64,000 nt of DNA from Rhizobium tibeticum (lineage in GTDB: Bacteria > Pseudomonadota > Alphaproteobacteria > Rhizobiales > Rhizobiaceae): NCBI RefSeq assembly GCF_900110205.1, contig NZ_FOCV01000002.1, forward strand, positions 293,257 to 357,256, in the 5' to 3' direction. The translations under genes and the position numbers were made by a program. Below, in pieces: positions 1 to 8,932 of this stretch (the first letter of the stretch is position 1; every line of letters begins with the position of its first letter). Below the pieces are notes generated by a model that did not search any database, was not told the origin of the DNA, and saw only the letters and a program-made list of their open reading frames with translations.

Positions 1-1038
1 GAAGCCGTAATGGGTCATCCAGCGGACGTCGGCGTTGAAGAAGTCGCGCAGGTCGGGCATGCCGTACTTCAGCATGGCGATGCGGTCGAGACCCATGCCC
101 CAGGCAAAGCCCTGATACTCGTCTGGATCGAGGCCACCGGCGCGCAGCACGTTCGGGTGCACCATGCCGCAGCCGAGGATTTCCATCCAGTCGGTGCCTT
201 CGCCGAACTTGACGATCGGGCCGGAGCGGTCGCACTGGATGTCGACCTCGAAGGACGGTTCAGTGAAGGGGAAGAAGGACGGGCGGAAGCGCATCGTCAC
301 GCTGTCGACCTCGAAGAAGGTCTTGCAGAATTCTTCCAGCACCCAACGGATATTGGCAACGTCGGCCTTCTTGTCGACGACCAGGCCTTCGACCTGATGG
401 AACATCGGCGAGTGGGTGGCATCGCTGTCCTGGCGGTAGGTCTTGCCCGGGATGATGATGCGGATCGGTGGCTTCTGCGCTTCCATGGTGCGCACTTGCA
501 CCGGCGAGGTGTGGGTGCGCAACACCTTGCGCTCACCGTTCTCATCGGGATTGAAGAAGAAGGTGTCGTGCATCTCGCGGGCCGGATGGCCTTCCGGGAA
601 GTTCAGTGCCGTGAAGTTATAGTAATCGGTCTCGACGTCGGGGCCCTCGGCGATCGAGAAGCCCATGTCGCCGAAGATCGCGGTGATCTCGTCGATGATC
701 TGGCTGATCGGGTGGATGCGGCCACGCTCGGCCGGCGACGAGCGGACGGGCAGACTGACGTCGACAGTTTCTGCCTTCAGGCGTGCATCGATCGCTGCCT
801 TCTTGAGCTCCGCCTTGCGGGCCGCGATCGCATCCGTCACGGCGTTCTTCAGCGCGTTGATGGCGGCGCCGCGCGTCTGGCGCTCTTCCGGCGTCATCGA
901 ACCAAGCGTCTTCAGGAGCTCGGAGACCGAACCCTTCTTGCCGAGCGCGCCGACACGCACGGCTTCGATCGCCGGCTCGTCGGCAGCGGCTGCCACATCA
1001 GACAGAAGTTGCTTTTCCAGGGTTTCGAGTTCGGTCAT
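1..1038 (-). CDS. pheS: Phenylalanyl-tRNA synthetase alpha subunit (3' end cut by window edge)
   Basis: Catalytic alpha subunit of cytoplasmic PheRS, which charges tRNA-Phe together with PheT. The 346 visible residues begin [10 protein letters not shown] (N-terminal coiled coil) and run through the class II catalytic core, including RTHTSPVQ and [18 protein letters not shown], to an end at ...WMTHYGF. The stop codon lies outside the window; rhizobial PheS is about 360 residues, so roughly 14 are missing. It lies downstream of rplT on the same strand, but the strong rplT terminator and a 296-bp gap suggest its own promoter. Identification is secure. Confidence 0.95.
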   Translation of the reverse strand, partial: MTELETLEKQLLSDVAAAADEPAIEAVRVGALGKKGSVSELLKTLGSMTPEERQTRGAAINALKNAVTDAIAARKAELKKAAIDARLKAETVDVSLPVRSSPAERGRIHPISQIIDEITAIFGDMGFSIAEGPDVETDYYNFTALNFPEGHPAREMHDTFFFNPDENGERKVLRTHTSPVQVRTMEAQKPPIRIIIPGKTYRQDSDATHSPMFHQVEGLVVDKKADVANIRWVLEEFCKTFFEVDSVTMRFRPSFFPFTEPSFEVDIQCDRSGPIVKFGEGTDWMEILGCGMVHPNVLRAGGLDPDEYQGFAWGMGLDRIAMLKYGMPDLRDFFNADVRWMTHYGF

Positions 1039-1262
1039 CTTTTCCTGCCTCACGGGGCGTCAGTCTTGTCGATAATTCACGAAAACATGCATCGGATAGC
1101 TGGATTGCCACGATGAAGCGTCGCAGATCACTACCCATGTGCACGCGGCCAATCAACCGGGCACACCATAAAAAGCGGCCGAGAAAGCCTGTGTGTTTGC
1201 CCAGTTCGACCGTGGCCTCGAACGGCACAACTGCCGAACTTTCCCGAAGCCCTTCGGTAGAA

Positions 1263-1298
1263 ACAAAAGAACCCGCGCAAGCCTTGCCAGCGCGGGTT
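1263..1298 (-). terminator. Rho-independent terminator after rplT
   Basis: A 9-bp perfect stem (AACCCGCGC pairing with GCGCGGGTT, positions 1270-1278 and 1290-1298) with an 11-nt loop is followed on the minus strand by a T-rich run (CTTTTGTTT). It closes the rpmI-rplT unit before pheS. Confidence 0.85.
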
Positions 1299-1334
1299 CA
1301 AAATCATCGAAACAAACGTTCGAATGGCGCCGGC

Positions 1335-1739
1335 TTAGTTGACGGCTGCTTCAAACTCGTTCTTCGTACCAGCGTCCTTCAGGTACTCGAGAGCCTTCTT
1401 GGAGGCAGCAACGAGTGCACCGAATGCTTCCGGCTCATGGATAGCCATGTCGGAGAGAACCTTGCGGTCGACTTCGATGCCAGCCTTGTTCAGGCCGTCG
1501 ATGAAACGGCCGTAGGTCAGGCCGAATTCGCGGACAGCAGCGTTGATGCGCTGGATCCAGAGGGCGCGGAAGTTGCGCTTGTTGATCTTGCGGTCGCGGT
1601 AAGCGTACTGCTTCGAACGATCGACGGCAGCCTTCGCGGCGCGGATGGTGTTCTTGCGGCGGCCATAAAAGCCCTTGGCGGCCTTCAGAACCTTCTTGTG
1701 CTTGGCGTGGGCGGTAACGCCTCTTTTTACACGTGCCAT
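1335..1739 (-). CDS. rplT: 50S ribosomal protein L20
   Basis: Large-subunit assembly protein that binds 23S rRNA. The 134-residue product starts [19 protein letters not shown] and has the usual highly basic N-terminal half ([18 protein letters not shown]) and the conserved globular C-terminal part ([19 protein letters not shown] region). Length is slightly above the usual 118-120 residues because of an alanine/glutamate-rich tail. It sits 39 bp downstream of rpmI, the classical order. In other bacteria L20 represses translation of its own operon; the long leader ahead of rpmI leaves room for this, but no binding structure was proven here. Confidence 0.97.
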   Translation of the reverse strand: MARVKRGVTAHAKHKKVLKAAKGFYGRRKNTIRAAKAAVDRSKQYAYRDRKINKRNFRALWIQRINAAVREFGLTYGRFIDGLNKAGIEVDRKVLSDMAIHEPEAFGALVAASKKALEYLKDAGTKNEFEAAVN

Positions 1740-1778
1740 TTCATGATCTCCTTAATCTAAAGCGTTCGCGGAATAGTC

Positions 1779-1982
1779 TCAGAGACCGTTCGGCAGGTAG
1801 TTCTTCACGACCTTGCGGCCATCCGGTTCTGCGAGAACCATGGTGCCACGTGCATCGCGGATGAACTTGTTGGTACGCTTGATCATGCCATGGCGCTTGC
1901 CAGCAGCTGCAGCCTTGACCTTGCCGGTCGCGGTGATCTTGAACCGCTTCTTGGCGGAGGACTTCGTCTTCATCTTGGGCAT
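1779..1982 (-). CDS. rpmI: 50S ribosomal protein L35
   Basis: A 67-residue basic ribosomal protein beginning [14 protein letters not shown], the family signature, with the conserved [12 protein letters not shown] segment and an end at NYLPNGL. The start is the ATG at 1980-1982; the open frame continues further upstream, but the extra residues do not resemble L35. It is cotranscribed with rplT. A good sigma-70-type promoter lies about 185 bp upstream. Confidence 0.96.
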   Translation of the reverse strand: MPKMKTKSSAKKRFKITATGKVKAAAAGKRHGMIKRTNKFIRDARGTMVLAEPDGRKVVKNYLPNGL

Positions 1983-2366
1983 TTTGCTACTCCGTTTCTG
2001 TACCCCCGGCTGCTTCACCAAAGAAGCCTTCTCGCGATGCCCGGATTCCGGCCGTCGCAACAAGGTGCGGGAGCGTTGTTGTTGATCTGCGGCCCCGGTG
2101 ACGAACCGTTCCGCAAGCATTCGAAACTGCCACGGCATGCCCTGCCGGTCAGTTCGGACGCGCGCTTATAACCGCAGCGTCATAAAAGTGCAACGGGGCA
2201 GCCGATGAATCTTCTAGCCCATTGCCCGGCAGGCGGGCGGGCATGGCTGGGAGCGTCAGTTTCACCTCAAGCCCGCCCAGCCGCGAGGTAGCGAGATCGA
2301 ACGGCAGCCATAAGCCTGCCGTTCGACACATCCTGTCAGATTGGGTAAGCACCAACCCAACATACA
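1983..2366 (-). other. infC-rpmI intergenic region with long rpmI leader
   Basis: A 384-bp stretch without a credible gene. It contains the predicted rpmI promoter at 2165-2193 and, downstream of it, an untranslated leader of roughly 175 nt. In other bacteria such leaders carry the L20 autoregulatory site; no matching fold was demonstrated here. Confidence 0.4.
2165..2193 (-). promoter_or_regulatory. Predicted sigma-70 promoter for rpmI-rplT
   Basis: On the minus strand TTGCAC (2188-2193) is followed by exactly 17 nt and TATAAG (2165-2170). This would start a transcript with a leader of about 175 nt before rpmI. It lies downstream of the infC terminator, so rpmI-rplT can be expressed independently of infC. 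Inference from motif match only. Confidence 0.6.
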
Positions 2367-2390
2367 AAAGCCGCCCTCACGGACGGCTTT
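2367..2390 (-). terminator. Terminator after infC
   Basis: The hairpin AAAGCCG(T)CC-GTGA-GG(G)CGGCTTT on the minus strand lies about 20 bp after the infC stop, with the 3' arm running into TTTT. It separates infC from rpmI-rplT, unlike the continuous infC-rpmI-rplT operon of enterobacteria. Confidence 0.75.
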
Positions 2391-2411
2391 GATACGAGTG
2401 TGGCGTGCGCT

Positions 2412-2948
2412 TCACTTCGGCGCAAGCACCATCATCATCTGGCGGCCTTCGAGCTTGGGCTCGGCTTCGACCTTTGCGAACTCGGTCGTATCGGCCTTCA
2501 CTTGCTGCAGCAGCTTCATGCCGAGTTCCTGGTGCGCCATTTCACGGCCGCGGAACTTCAGTGTCACTTTGACTTTGTCGCCTTCCTCAAAGAAACGGCC
2601 CATCGCCTTCATCTTCACCTCATAATCATGGGTGTCGATGTTCGGGCGCATCTTGATTTCTTTGACTTCGACGATCTTCTGCTTCTTGCGCGCCTCAGCC
2701 GCCTTCTTCTGGTTTGCATATTTCAGCTTGCCCAGATCGAGGATCTTGCACACAGGCGGTTCAGCATTGGGGGAAATTTCCACCAGGTCGAGTCCGGCTT
2801 CTTCAGCCATTCTCAGGGCCTGGTCTGTGGCCACGACGCCTAAATTCTGTCCTTCAGCATCGATCAGCTGAACTTTGGGAATGCGAATTTCCCTGTTCGA
2901 GCGCGGCCCTTCCTTAACGGGCGCGTCGTTTTTAAAAGGTCTGCGAAT
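2412..2948 (-). CDS. infC: Translation initiation factor IF-3 (ATT start)
   Basis: IF-3 binds the 30S subunit and checks start-codon/initiator-tRNA pairing. The product (178 residues from the chosen start) has the IF-3 N-domain ([18 protein letters not shown]), the linker rich in Lys/Glu, and the C-domain ending [12 protein letters not shown]. The start is an ATT at 2946-2948 preceded at 9 nt by GCGAGGAG; the next residues, RRPFKNDAP, match the family N-terminus. An upstream ATG at 2997-2999 is in frame but adds 17 residues atypical of IF-3 and has no clear ribosome site. An AUU start is the known basis of IF-3 autoregulation in E. coli. Confidence 0.93.
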   Translation of the reverse strand: MRRPFKNDAPVKEGPRSNREIRIPKVQLIDAEGQNLGVVATDQALRMAEEAGLDLVEISPNAEPPVCKILDLGKLKYANQKKAAEARKKQKIVEVKEIKMRPNIDTHDYEVKMKAMGRFFEEGDKVKVTLKFRGREMAHQELGMKLLQQVKADTTEFAKVEAEPKLEGRQMMMVLAPK

Positions 2949-3126
2949 GGTCGTATTCTCCTCGCGTTGTTTCGGATCGCTGCAGCCTGGCACCTCCAAT
3001 AACGGAAGTACAAACGTAGTTTCGCCATCGCTGCAACGGAGTCAGTAACATCCTTTAGCGGAAAAATCATCTGCTGTCAGCCTGTCAAGAATCTGTTTTA
3101 TAGGCCAAAACAACTGGAGTTCCGCG

Positions 3127-3927
3127 ATGTCTGACGCAAATCTCACTCATGACCAACAATATCTGACCGTCGGACAGGGCGAGGCCGCGCGCGAGATCGC
3201 ATATATCGCGCGAAGCCAATCTGGCAAAGCAGGTGGCCCAACCCTCGTCTGGCTATCCGGATATCGCTCCGACATGAGCGGCAGCAAGGCGGTCGAATTG
3301 GACAAGTTCGCAGCGGAAAATGGCCTCGCATGCCTGCGCCTCGACTATTCCGGTCATGGTCTATCCGGCGGCAAATTTACCGACGGGACGATCTCGCGCT
3401 GGCTGGAGGAAGCGCTTGCCGTGATCCTCCATAAAGCACCCGAACGCATTCTCATCGTCGGATCGTCGATGGGCGGATGGATTGCCTTGCGGCTCTCCCA
3501 GGAGTTCGCCAAGCGGCAGGACGGGCCGAAGGTGGACGGTATGGTGCTGATTGCGCCGGCTCCCGACTTCACCTCCGATCTGATCGAACCGAACCTCACG
3601 AAGAAAGAGAAAGCCTCGCTGGTCGAGCACGGCTACTTCGAAGAGCGATCGGCCTACAGCCCGGAGCCAAACATCTATACGCGGGCGCTCATCGAGGACG
3701 GGCGCGATAACAGCGTGCTCAAGGGCATCATCGAGACCCGCTGCCCGGTGCATATCCTGCAAGGCATGAAGGATCCCGACGTTCCCTATCAGCACGCCAT
3801 GAAGCTCGTGGAACATCTTCCCGCCGACGACGTCGTGCTGACCTTCGTGCGTGACGGCGATCACCGGCTGTCGCGACCCCAGGACATCGCGCGCATGTTT
3901 GCTGCCGTCAAAGGGCTGATCCGCTAA
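3127..3927 (+). CDS. Alpha/beta hydrolase
   Basis: A 266-residue cytoplasmic alpha/beta-fold hydrolase. The nucleophile elbow G-S-S-M-G places the catalytic Ser at residue 114. An early LDYSGHGLSGG segment, a later acid candidate in KDPDVPYQ and a His in DGDHRLSR complete the expected triad. It lacks a signal peptide. Substrate is unknown; this group includes palmitoyl-thioesterase-like and serine aminopeptidase-like proteins. It is divergent from infC and preceded by CTGGAG before the ATG. Confidence 0.88.
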   Translation: MSDANLTHDQQYLTVGQGEAAREIAYIARSQSGKAGGPTLVWLSGYRSDMSGSKAVELDKFAAENGLACLRLDYSGHGLSGGKFTDGTISRWLEEALAVILHKAPERILIVGSSMGGWIALRLSQEFAKRQDGPKVDGMVLIAPAPDFTSDLIEPNLTKKEKASLVEHGYFEERSAYSPEPNIYTRALIEDGRDNSVLKGIIETRCPVHILQGMKDPDVPYQHAMKLVEHLPADDVVLTFVRDGDHRLSRPQDIARMFAAVKGLIR

Positions 3928-4031
3928 GCCAAACGATGCCAGCTGTGCCAAATCCTAACGGATTTTAACCATGTTGGTGGGTAGCGGCCCCCTCCCCAGA
4001 AGTAACGATTGACTCTCCGAGCCTCCGTCCG

Positions 4032-4047
4032 TTAACTTTTTGTTAAC
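4032..4047 (+). promoter_or_regulatory. CtrA-type box (TTAA-N7-TTAAC)
   Basis: TTAACTTTTTGTTAAC matches the full CtrA consensus of alphaproteobacteria exactly. It lies 31 bp upstream of the chosen GTG of the following secreted protease gene, suggesting cell-cycle control. Binding is inferred from motif only. Confidence 0.5.
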
Positions 4048-4077
4048 AATACATGGGCGATGCAAGGAAGAGCGGGC

Positions 4078-4677
4078 GTGCGGATCAAGGGTTTCGTCGT
4101 GGCCATGATGGCCGTGTTTGCTATGTCTACAGCCGCGACGCCGGCTTCCACCAACAACCTCTCGATGGTCACTGGCGCAGCCAGTTCCCAACCGATCGGC
4201 CATTACGACTTCTGCCAGACCCATCGCAATGAATGCGGCCCGAACCGCAATGTCGCGCCTGCCGAGATGTCAGATGCGAAATGGGGAATGGTGCGCTCGG
4301 TCAACTCGATGGTCAACCACAGCATCACGCCGATGACCGACAAGGAAATTTACGGCAGGGATGAGGTCTGGGCCTATCCGACGACCGCCGGCGATTGCGA
4401 GGATTTCGCCTTGTTGAAGCGTCGCATCCTGATCCAGCGCGGAGTTTCGCCGGCTAATCTTCTTCTCACCGTGGTCCGCAAGCCTGACGGCGAGGGCCAT
4501 GCCGTACTGACGCTGCGCACCAGCAACGGCGACTTCGTGCTCGACAACCTGGCATCCAACGTCAAGCCGTGGTTCGACACCCCCTATTCCTTTATCAAGC
4601 GCCAGTCGAGCAACAATGCCGGCCGCTGGGTCACTATCGAAAATGGCCGCGACGTTCTCGTCGGTGCTCTGAAGTAG
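4078..4677 (+). CDS. Secreted transglutaminase-like cysteine proteinase (BTLCP family)
   Basis: A predicted periplasmic cysteine protease of the bacterial transglutaminase-like (peptidase C93) family, close to the LapG group that cleaves surface proteins. The catalytic Cys lies in AGDCEDFALLKR, the His in GHAVL and the Asp in LDN. I chose the GTG at 4078: AAGGAAGAG is 6-9 nt upstream, and the product then begins MRIKGFVVAMMAVFAMS, a compact signal peptide ending near TPA. An in-frame ATG at 4060 is the alternative. No LapD-like gene is adjacent, although a broken GGDEF/EAL gene lies 14 kb away. The family is clear; the substrate is not known. Confidence 0.88.
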   Translation: MRIKGFVVAMMAVFAMSTAATPASTNNLSMVTGAASSQPIGHYDFCQTHRNECGPNRNVAPAEMSDAKWGMVRSVNSMVNHSITPMTDKEIYGRDEVWAYPTTAGDCEDFALLKRRILIQRGVSPANLLLTVVRKPDGEGHAVLTLRTSNGDFVLDNLASNVKPWFDTPYSFIKRQSSNNAGRWVTIENGRDVLVGALK

Positions 4678-4694
4678 GCGATATCGGATTGAGC

Positions 4695-4725
4695 AATAAA
4701 GGCCGGCAAGATACCGGCCTTTATT
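4695..4725 (+). terminator. Bidirectional terminator-like hairpin
   Basis: A 12-bp perfect stem (AATAAAGGCCGG with CCGGCCTTTATT) and a 7-nt loop just after the protease gene. A/T-rich ends on both arms let it serve this gene and the convergent mbfA. Confidence 0.8.
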
Positions 4726-4833
4726 CGTTGGGAACTTCGCAGCACCATATCCCTCAGCTTTGCTAAGGCTCAGGCGCTACGCGTAGCAATCGATTCACTG
4801 GATCGGATTGCTCCGGCTGCGTCGGACCTCGCC

Positions 4834-5817
4834 TCACCCATTGCCGATCAGAATGCCGGCACCGAGAACAAGGCCGCCGCCAACGACCACCTGCAACGCA
4901 GCGCGCAGGAATGGCGTTTCCATGTACCTGTTCTGGATGAAGGCAATCGCCCAGAGCTCGAAGATCGCAATGACCACGGCCATCGTCGTTGCGGTCCAGA
5001 AGCTCGGTATCAGGTAGGGCAGTGTATGACCGAGACCGCCAAGCGCGGTCATGACACCGCAGGCGATACCGCGTTTGATCGGGGAACCGCGGCCTGAAAT
5101 CTTGCCGTCGTCGTGCGCCGCTTCCGTGAAGCCCATCGAGATGCCGGCGCCGACGGATGCCGACATGCCGACAAGAAAGGTCTGCCAGGTGTCCTGAGTG
5201 GCAAAGGCGGCTGCGAAGATCGGGGCCAACGTCGACACCGAGCCGTCCATCAGGCCGGCAAGGCCGGGCTGCACATAGGTGAGCACCAGTTGGCGGCGAG
5301 CGGCGTGATCTTCCTCCGCCTTGACCTCCGCAGGCGTGTGCTTGTCGCCCAGCATGCGGGTAATGTCCTCGTGGCCCTGCTCCGCCAGTGCGAGGTCACC
5401 GAGCAACTGTCGGGTCTGCGCATCCGTGACGCGCCGGGCCGCTTCGACATAGAAGCGATAGGCCTGCCGCTCCATTGCTTCGGCTTCGCTCCGGATCTTT
5501 TCCAGCGGAAGGCTACGCCGCAGCCAGTCGGGCTTGCGTTCATAAAACCCTTGCACATGCTCTCGACGAATGAGCGTGATGCGCTCGCCGAACCGCTGGC
5601 GATAGATTGCAATCAGGGACTTGCGATGCGTGTCTTCGACCTCGGCCATCTCGTCGAAGACTTTCGCAGACGCGGGATAGTTGCTGCGCAACATGTCGGC
5701 GTAGGCGAGATAGATGCGCGCATCCTCCTCCTCGGACCCAATCGCGAGTGCGAGTATTTCCTGCTCGGACAAAGAATCGAACGAACGCTTGGATAGCCTC
5801 AAAAGCCTGCGTAGCAT
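4834..5817 (-). CDS. mbfA: Membrane-bound ferritin-like iron exporter MbfA
   Basis: Inner-membrane iron exporter that combines an N-terminal ferritin-like (erythrin) domain, about residues 1-165, with a C-terminal Ccc1/VIT1-type membrane domain. Iron-ligand helices are visible: E-rich EEEDARIYLAY, E-V-E-D-T-H, EAEAMERQAYRF and LAEQGHEDI. The C-terminal half has several hydrophobic segments (GISMGFTEAAHDDG, ...AVVIAIFELWAIAFI). Total length 327 residues is normal. A perfect Irr/ICE box lies 13 bp before the start, which fits Irr repression under iron limitation as described for MbfA in Bradyrhizobium and Agrobacterium. Confidence 0.93.
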   Translation of the reverse strand: MLRRLLRLSKRSFDSLSEQEILALAIGSEEEDARIYLAYADMLRSNYPASAKVFDEMAEVEDTHRKSLIAIYRQRFGERITLIRREHVQGFYERKPDWLRRSLPLEKIRSEAEAMERQAYRFYVEAARRVTDAQTRQLLGDLALAEQGHEDITRMLGDKHTPAEVKAEEDHAARRQLVLTYVQPGLAGLMDGSVSTLAPIFAAAFATQDTWQTFLVGMSASVGAGISMGFTEAAHDDGKISGRGSPIKRGIACGVMTALGGLGHTLPYLIPSFWTATTMAVVIAIFELWAIAFIQNRYMETPFLRAALQVVVGGGLVLGAGILIGNG

Positions 5818-5829
5818 GACAACCTCGAT

Positions 5830-5846
5830 TTTAGAACCGTTCTAAA
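5830..5846 (-). promoter_or_regulatory. ICE box (Irr-binding site) of mbfA
   Basis: TTTAGAACCGTTCTAAA is a perfect palindrome matching the alphaproteobacterial iron control element TTTAGAA-N3-TTCTAAA. It lies between the mbfA promoter region and its start codon, where Irr binding would block expression. Confidence 0.85.
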
Positions 5847-6057
5847 ATAGGAGTCGCCGACGCTTCGGTCAAGTTTGCCAGGGCATGGAAGCGAGCGAGA
5901 ACCAGTGGACGGTCACGACAAGTAAAATGACCTGCTATTCGCACGCGCTTGCCGCCCTTAACTGGCATCGGAAATAGCGTGCACGTTACAGTCTATGCTT
6001 ACGCCGAAAGTCTATGGCTGTAGGCTCAGAAACCACAGCAAAAGCAGGATGAAATTT

Positions 6058-6073
6058 GCAACTATCAGGTTGC
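6058..6073. promoter_or_regulatory. Possible operator GCAAC-N6-GTTGC
   Basis: An inverted repeat GCAAC-TATCAG-GTTGC about 60 bp before the XRE regulator gene. It resembles the CAAC...GTTG half-sites I recall for PraR-type regulators; self-regulation is an inference. Confidence 0.3.
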
Positions 6074-6134
6074 GATATTACAAAAGGCGGGCATAGTACT
6101 AGCGCATTTGATTGTATTATAAGGGAACACAGCA

Positions 6135-6503
6135 GTGCCAGATCCGGTAGATATTATTGTCGGCAGAAATGTACGGACACTCAGGGCCAAACGACGCATA
6201 TCGCAGTTGGAACTGGGAGAGGCGCTGGGGTTGACTTTTCAACAGATTCAGAAATACGAGAAAGGCACCAATCGCGTATCTGCAAGCAAACTTCACCAGA
6301 TCGCGGTCTTTCTGGGCGTGGATATTTCGGAGTTGTTCGAGGGGGCCAACCCGACTGACGGATTAGCGCGACCGGGGCTGAGTCCCGAAGCCTATGAGCT
6401 CGCCCTCCATTACGACAAGCTTCGCTCCACGGCGGGTAAGGAGGCCGTAAAAACCATCCTGTCGATCATGACCGGTGAAAGCTACGCCGAGGCTTTGGGT
6501 TGA
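6135..6503 (+). CDS. XRE-family regulator (PraR/PhrR-like)
   Basis: A 122-residue DNA-binding protein with one N-terminal helix-turn-helix of the Cro/XRE type (about residues 8-65). The segment LTFQQIQKYEKGTNRVSAS is the characteristic recognition helix region of rhizobial PraR/PhrR-like regulators. The C-terminal 55 residues are helical with no recognised domain. GTG start with AAGGGA 8 nt upstream. It appears to be a paralogue rather than praR itself because it is shorter and lacks the usual N-terminal extension. Targets unknown; possible self-operator at 6058-6073. Confidence 0.85.
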   Translation: MPDPVDIIVGRNVRTLRAKRRISQLELGEALGLTFQQIQKYEKGTNRVSASKLHQIAVFLGVDISELFEGANPTDGLARPGLSPEAYELALHYDKLRSTAGKEAVKTILSIMTGESYAEALG

Positions 6504-6516
6504 GTTCTGCAGTCAG

Positions 6517-6726
6517 TCAGTGCAGTTCGCACTCGTGAAGCGCGACAAGCAGATCGTCCTGTGTCTGATGGCCGGCATGATAGAGATCGATCGCGATGCT
6601 GGCGATGGAAAGTCCCTGCTGGCTGCGCAGCTTGATGTTGCGCTCGGCACACCAAGCATAGAGTGCGCCGGCAAGAACATCGACATCGTCAGACTGGGAA
6701 GACAAAGAAGTGGCTGCTGCCGTCAT
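6517..6726 (-). CDS. Small hypothetical protein, 69 residues
   Basis: Begins MTAAATSLSSQSDDVDVL and ends HECELH. A low-complexity N-terminus is followed by a helical segment (LAGALYAWCAERNIKL...IASIAIDLYHAG). The frame is open further upstream, but an ATG at 6724-6726 with a weak GAGGG site gives a typical small protein and avoids overlap with the cyclase gene. It lies downstream of the cyclase on the same strand and may be its last cistron. No function recognised. Confidence 0.55.
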   Translation of the reverse strand: MTAAATSLSSQSDDVDVLAGALYAWCAERNIKLRSQQGLSIASIAIDLYHAGHQTQDDLLVALHECELH

Positions 6727-6875
6727 GGAAGTTGCCCTCGGTTTTTTGGTTGATCCCCGCGAAGATACTGGTGGCTTTGTGTGTCTTTGCAAAGCGCCAT
6801 TCACCGCCTGCGTTAACGCAAGGCGGAAGCGCGGGCGCGCTTGTTTCATTATGGAGCAATCGACGGGCGACGACG

Positions 6876-8768
6876 CTATTCCGAAGCTTCCTTGAAGTCC
6901 ATCGAGGCCGAACATGCCGCTATCGCATCCAGCATCTTCTCGAATCGCGGATGATCGCGCACCGAATCGAGGTCCGAATCATGCTTGAACCACAGGATGT
7001 GATAGCAAGACGATTGCGGCAGTAGCGCTTCCAGCAGGTCGAGCGCGGCGTCGCATTCGTTCAGCAGCGCATAGACGCAGGCGATGTTGTATTGCGCAAC
7101 AATGTCGTCCGGATCGATCATCTGGGCACGCTTAACCCATTCCTTTGCTCCTTCCGCGTCGCCCAGGTGAGCCAACGCAAGCGCTCCACGATGAGCGGGT
7201 CCCGAATTTTCCGGATGGCGCTCCAACGCCTGCTCGGCGCGATTGATGCATACGCGCGCCCAATGCTCCCGTTCCTCCATCAGCCCAAGCGACCGACAGG
7301 CGCTCATCAGGTGGATCGGCGATAGATAGTCGTCGGGGCGTATCTCGGCTGCCCTGGTGAAAAAGGCGATCGCGCCCTCGAACTTGCCCTGCATGAAGAG
7401 GAAGCGTCCGTAATGGAAGTTGACCTCATAGAGATCGGGTTCCAAAGCGAGAGCCTTCTCGAACTCGACAAGCGCCTCCTCGTCTCGCCCGTCCTGGTGC
7501 AAGGCCAAGCCTCGCGAGGCATGTGCCTCCGCAAGGTTCGCATCGAGTGCGAGCGCCTTGGCGCTCAGGCTGAGAATCCCCTGCAGCGTGTACTCACCGG
7601 CGTGCCAGTCGCGCAGCGCCGACTCGCAATCCGCCATGCCGGCATAGGCACGCGCATATTCCGGATCGAGCGCGACCGCCGTTGCAAACATGCGCCGTGC
7701 GAGGAGCAGGTAAGGCCTTGTCCAGGTGTGGGAGAGCTGCCGGCCGCGCAAATAATAGGTATAGGCTTCGACATTGGATGTCGGTTCGGCTTCGATCGCT
7801 CGCCGCTCCTCGGGCAGCAGCTTGATCTTGAGTTGATCGACGATCGCGTGGGTGATCTCGTCCTGGATGGCAAAGATATCGGTCAGATCGCGGTCAAACC
7901 GATCGGCCCACAGGTGACCGCCATTCCTCGCATCGATCAACTGCCCGGTGATGCGGACACGCTGCCCGACCTTGCGCACGCTCCCCTCGAGAACGAAATC
8001 GACGCCAAGTTCGGCTGCGACCTGCTTTACCTGCACGGATTTGCCCTTGTAGGTGAAGGCGGTATTGCGCGCAACGACGTAAAGGTTCGAAACCTTGGAG
8101 AGATCGGTGATGATGTCTTCGGTGATGCCGTCAGAAAAATACTCCTGCTCGGCATCGCCGCTCATGTTGGTGAAAGGCAGCACGGCAACGAGCTGCTTGT
8201 GCTTTTCCCTGGCAGCGGTCAACGCGGCCTTGTTCACCTTCAATGGCAATGCGCGCCGCGGGGAAATCGCATAGACCCGGACCGGCTCCTTGATGTTCTT
8301 GAGCCTGTGTTCACCGCGATCCTCGAAGGACAGGTCGAGCCGTGAGCCGACATGGTCTCTGACCGAGGCGGAAACGGCAATGCCACCGGGTTCAGCCAGT
8401 GTTTCCAGTCGGGCGGCAACATTGACGCCATCCCCGAAGATATCGCCCTCCTCAACGATCACATCGCCCAGATGGATGCCGATGCGAAATTCGATGCGCT
8501 TGTCCTCCAGCACGGACAGGTTTCGCTGAGCAGCTTCCCGCTGCACCTCATCGGCGCAGGCGACGGCATTCACGATACTGGAGAATTCGACCAGCATGCC
8601 ATCGCCGGTCAGCTTGACGACGCGGCCGCGATGCTGCGCAATCTTCGGATTGAGAAGCTCCGTGCGGCAGCTTTTCACCGCGCTCAGGGTCCCGGATTCG
8701 TCTGAGCCCATCAATCGGCTGTAGCCGACGATGTCTGCTGCGAGGATGGCTGCGAGACGGCGTTCCAA
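6876..8768 (-). CDS. Class III adenylate/guanylate cyclase with TolB-like and TPR domains
   Basis: A 630-residue cytosolic signalling enzyme predicted to make cAMP. Residues about 1-170 are a class III cyclase domain: metal Asp in AADIVGYSRLM and in TGDGMLVEF, and the Asn/Arg pair in GDGVNVAARLE, are all present. Residues about 190-330 resemble the TolB N-terminal domain often found in rhizobial cyclases (VAVLPFTNMSGDAEQEYFSDG). The rest contains TPR-like helices (ANLAEAHASRGLALHQDGRD; NFHYGRFLFMQGKFEGAI). Rhizobia carry many such paralogues, so no specific symbol is assigned. The effector signal is unknown. Confidence 0.88.
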   Translation of the reverse strand: MERRLAAILAADIVGYSRLMGSDESGTLSAVKSCRTELLNPKIAQHRGRVVKLTGDGMLVEFSSIVNAVACADEVQREAAQRNLSVLEDKRIEFRIGIHLGDVIVEEGDIFGDGVNVAARLETLAEPGGIAVSASVRDHVGSRLDLSFEDRGEHRLKNIKEPVRVYAISPRRALPLKVNKAALTAAREKHKQLVAVLPFTNMSGDAEQEYFSDGITEDIITDLSKVSNLYVVARNTAFTYKGKSVQVKQVAAELGVDFVLEGSVRKVGQRVRITGQLIDARNGGHLWADRFDRDLTDIFAIQDEITHAIVDQLKIKLLPEERRAIEAEPTSNVEAYTYYLRGRQLSHTWTRPYLLLARRMFATAVALDPEYARAYAGMADCESALRDWHAGEYTLQGILSLSAKALALDANLAEAHASRGLALHQDGRDEEALVEFEKALALEPDLYEVNFHYGRFLFMQGKFEGAIAFFTRAAEIRPDDYLSPIHLMSACRSLGLMEEREHWARVCINRAEQALERHPENSGPAHRGALALAHLGDAEGAKEWVKRAQMIDPDDIVAQYNIACVYALLNECDAALDLLEALLPQSSCYHILWFKHDSDLDSVRDHPRFEKMLDAIAACSASMDFKEASE

Positions 8769-8932
8769 GTGTCCCCCGGCGCTGCGATGTTGCTAGGCTC
8801 GCCAATTTAACCTTTTATTATCTCATTGTCCCACCAATCATTTGGCTGATCCAGGATAATAAAGCGATTTTGAATGTGAACGTCGAGCCAGCGCAACAAC
8901 CATGTATAGGCGAGCGGGAACAGCAAATAACC

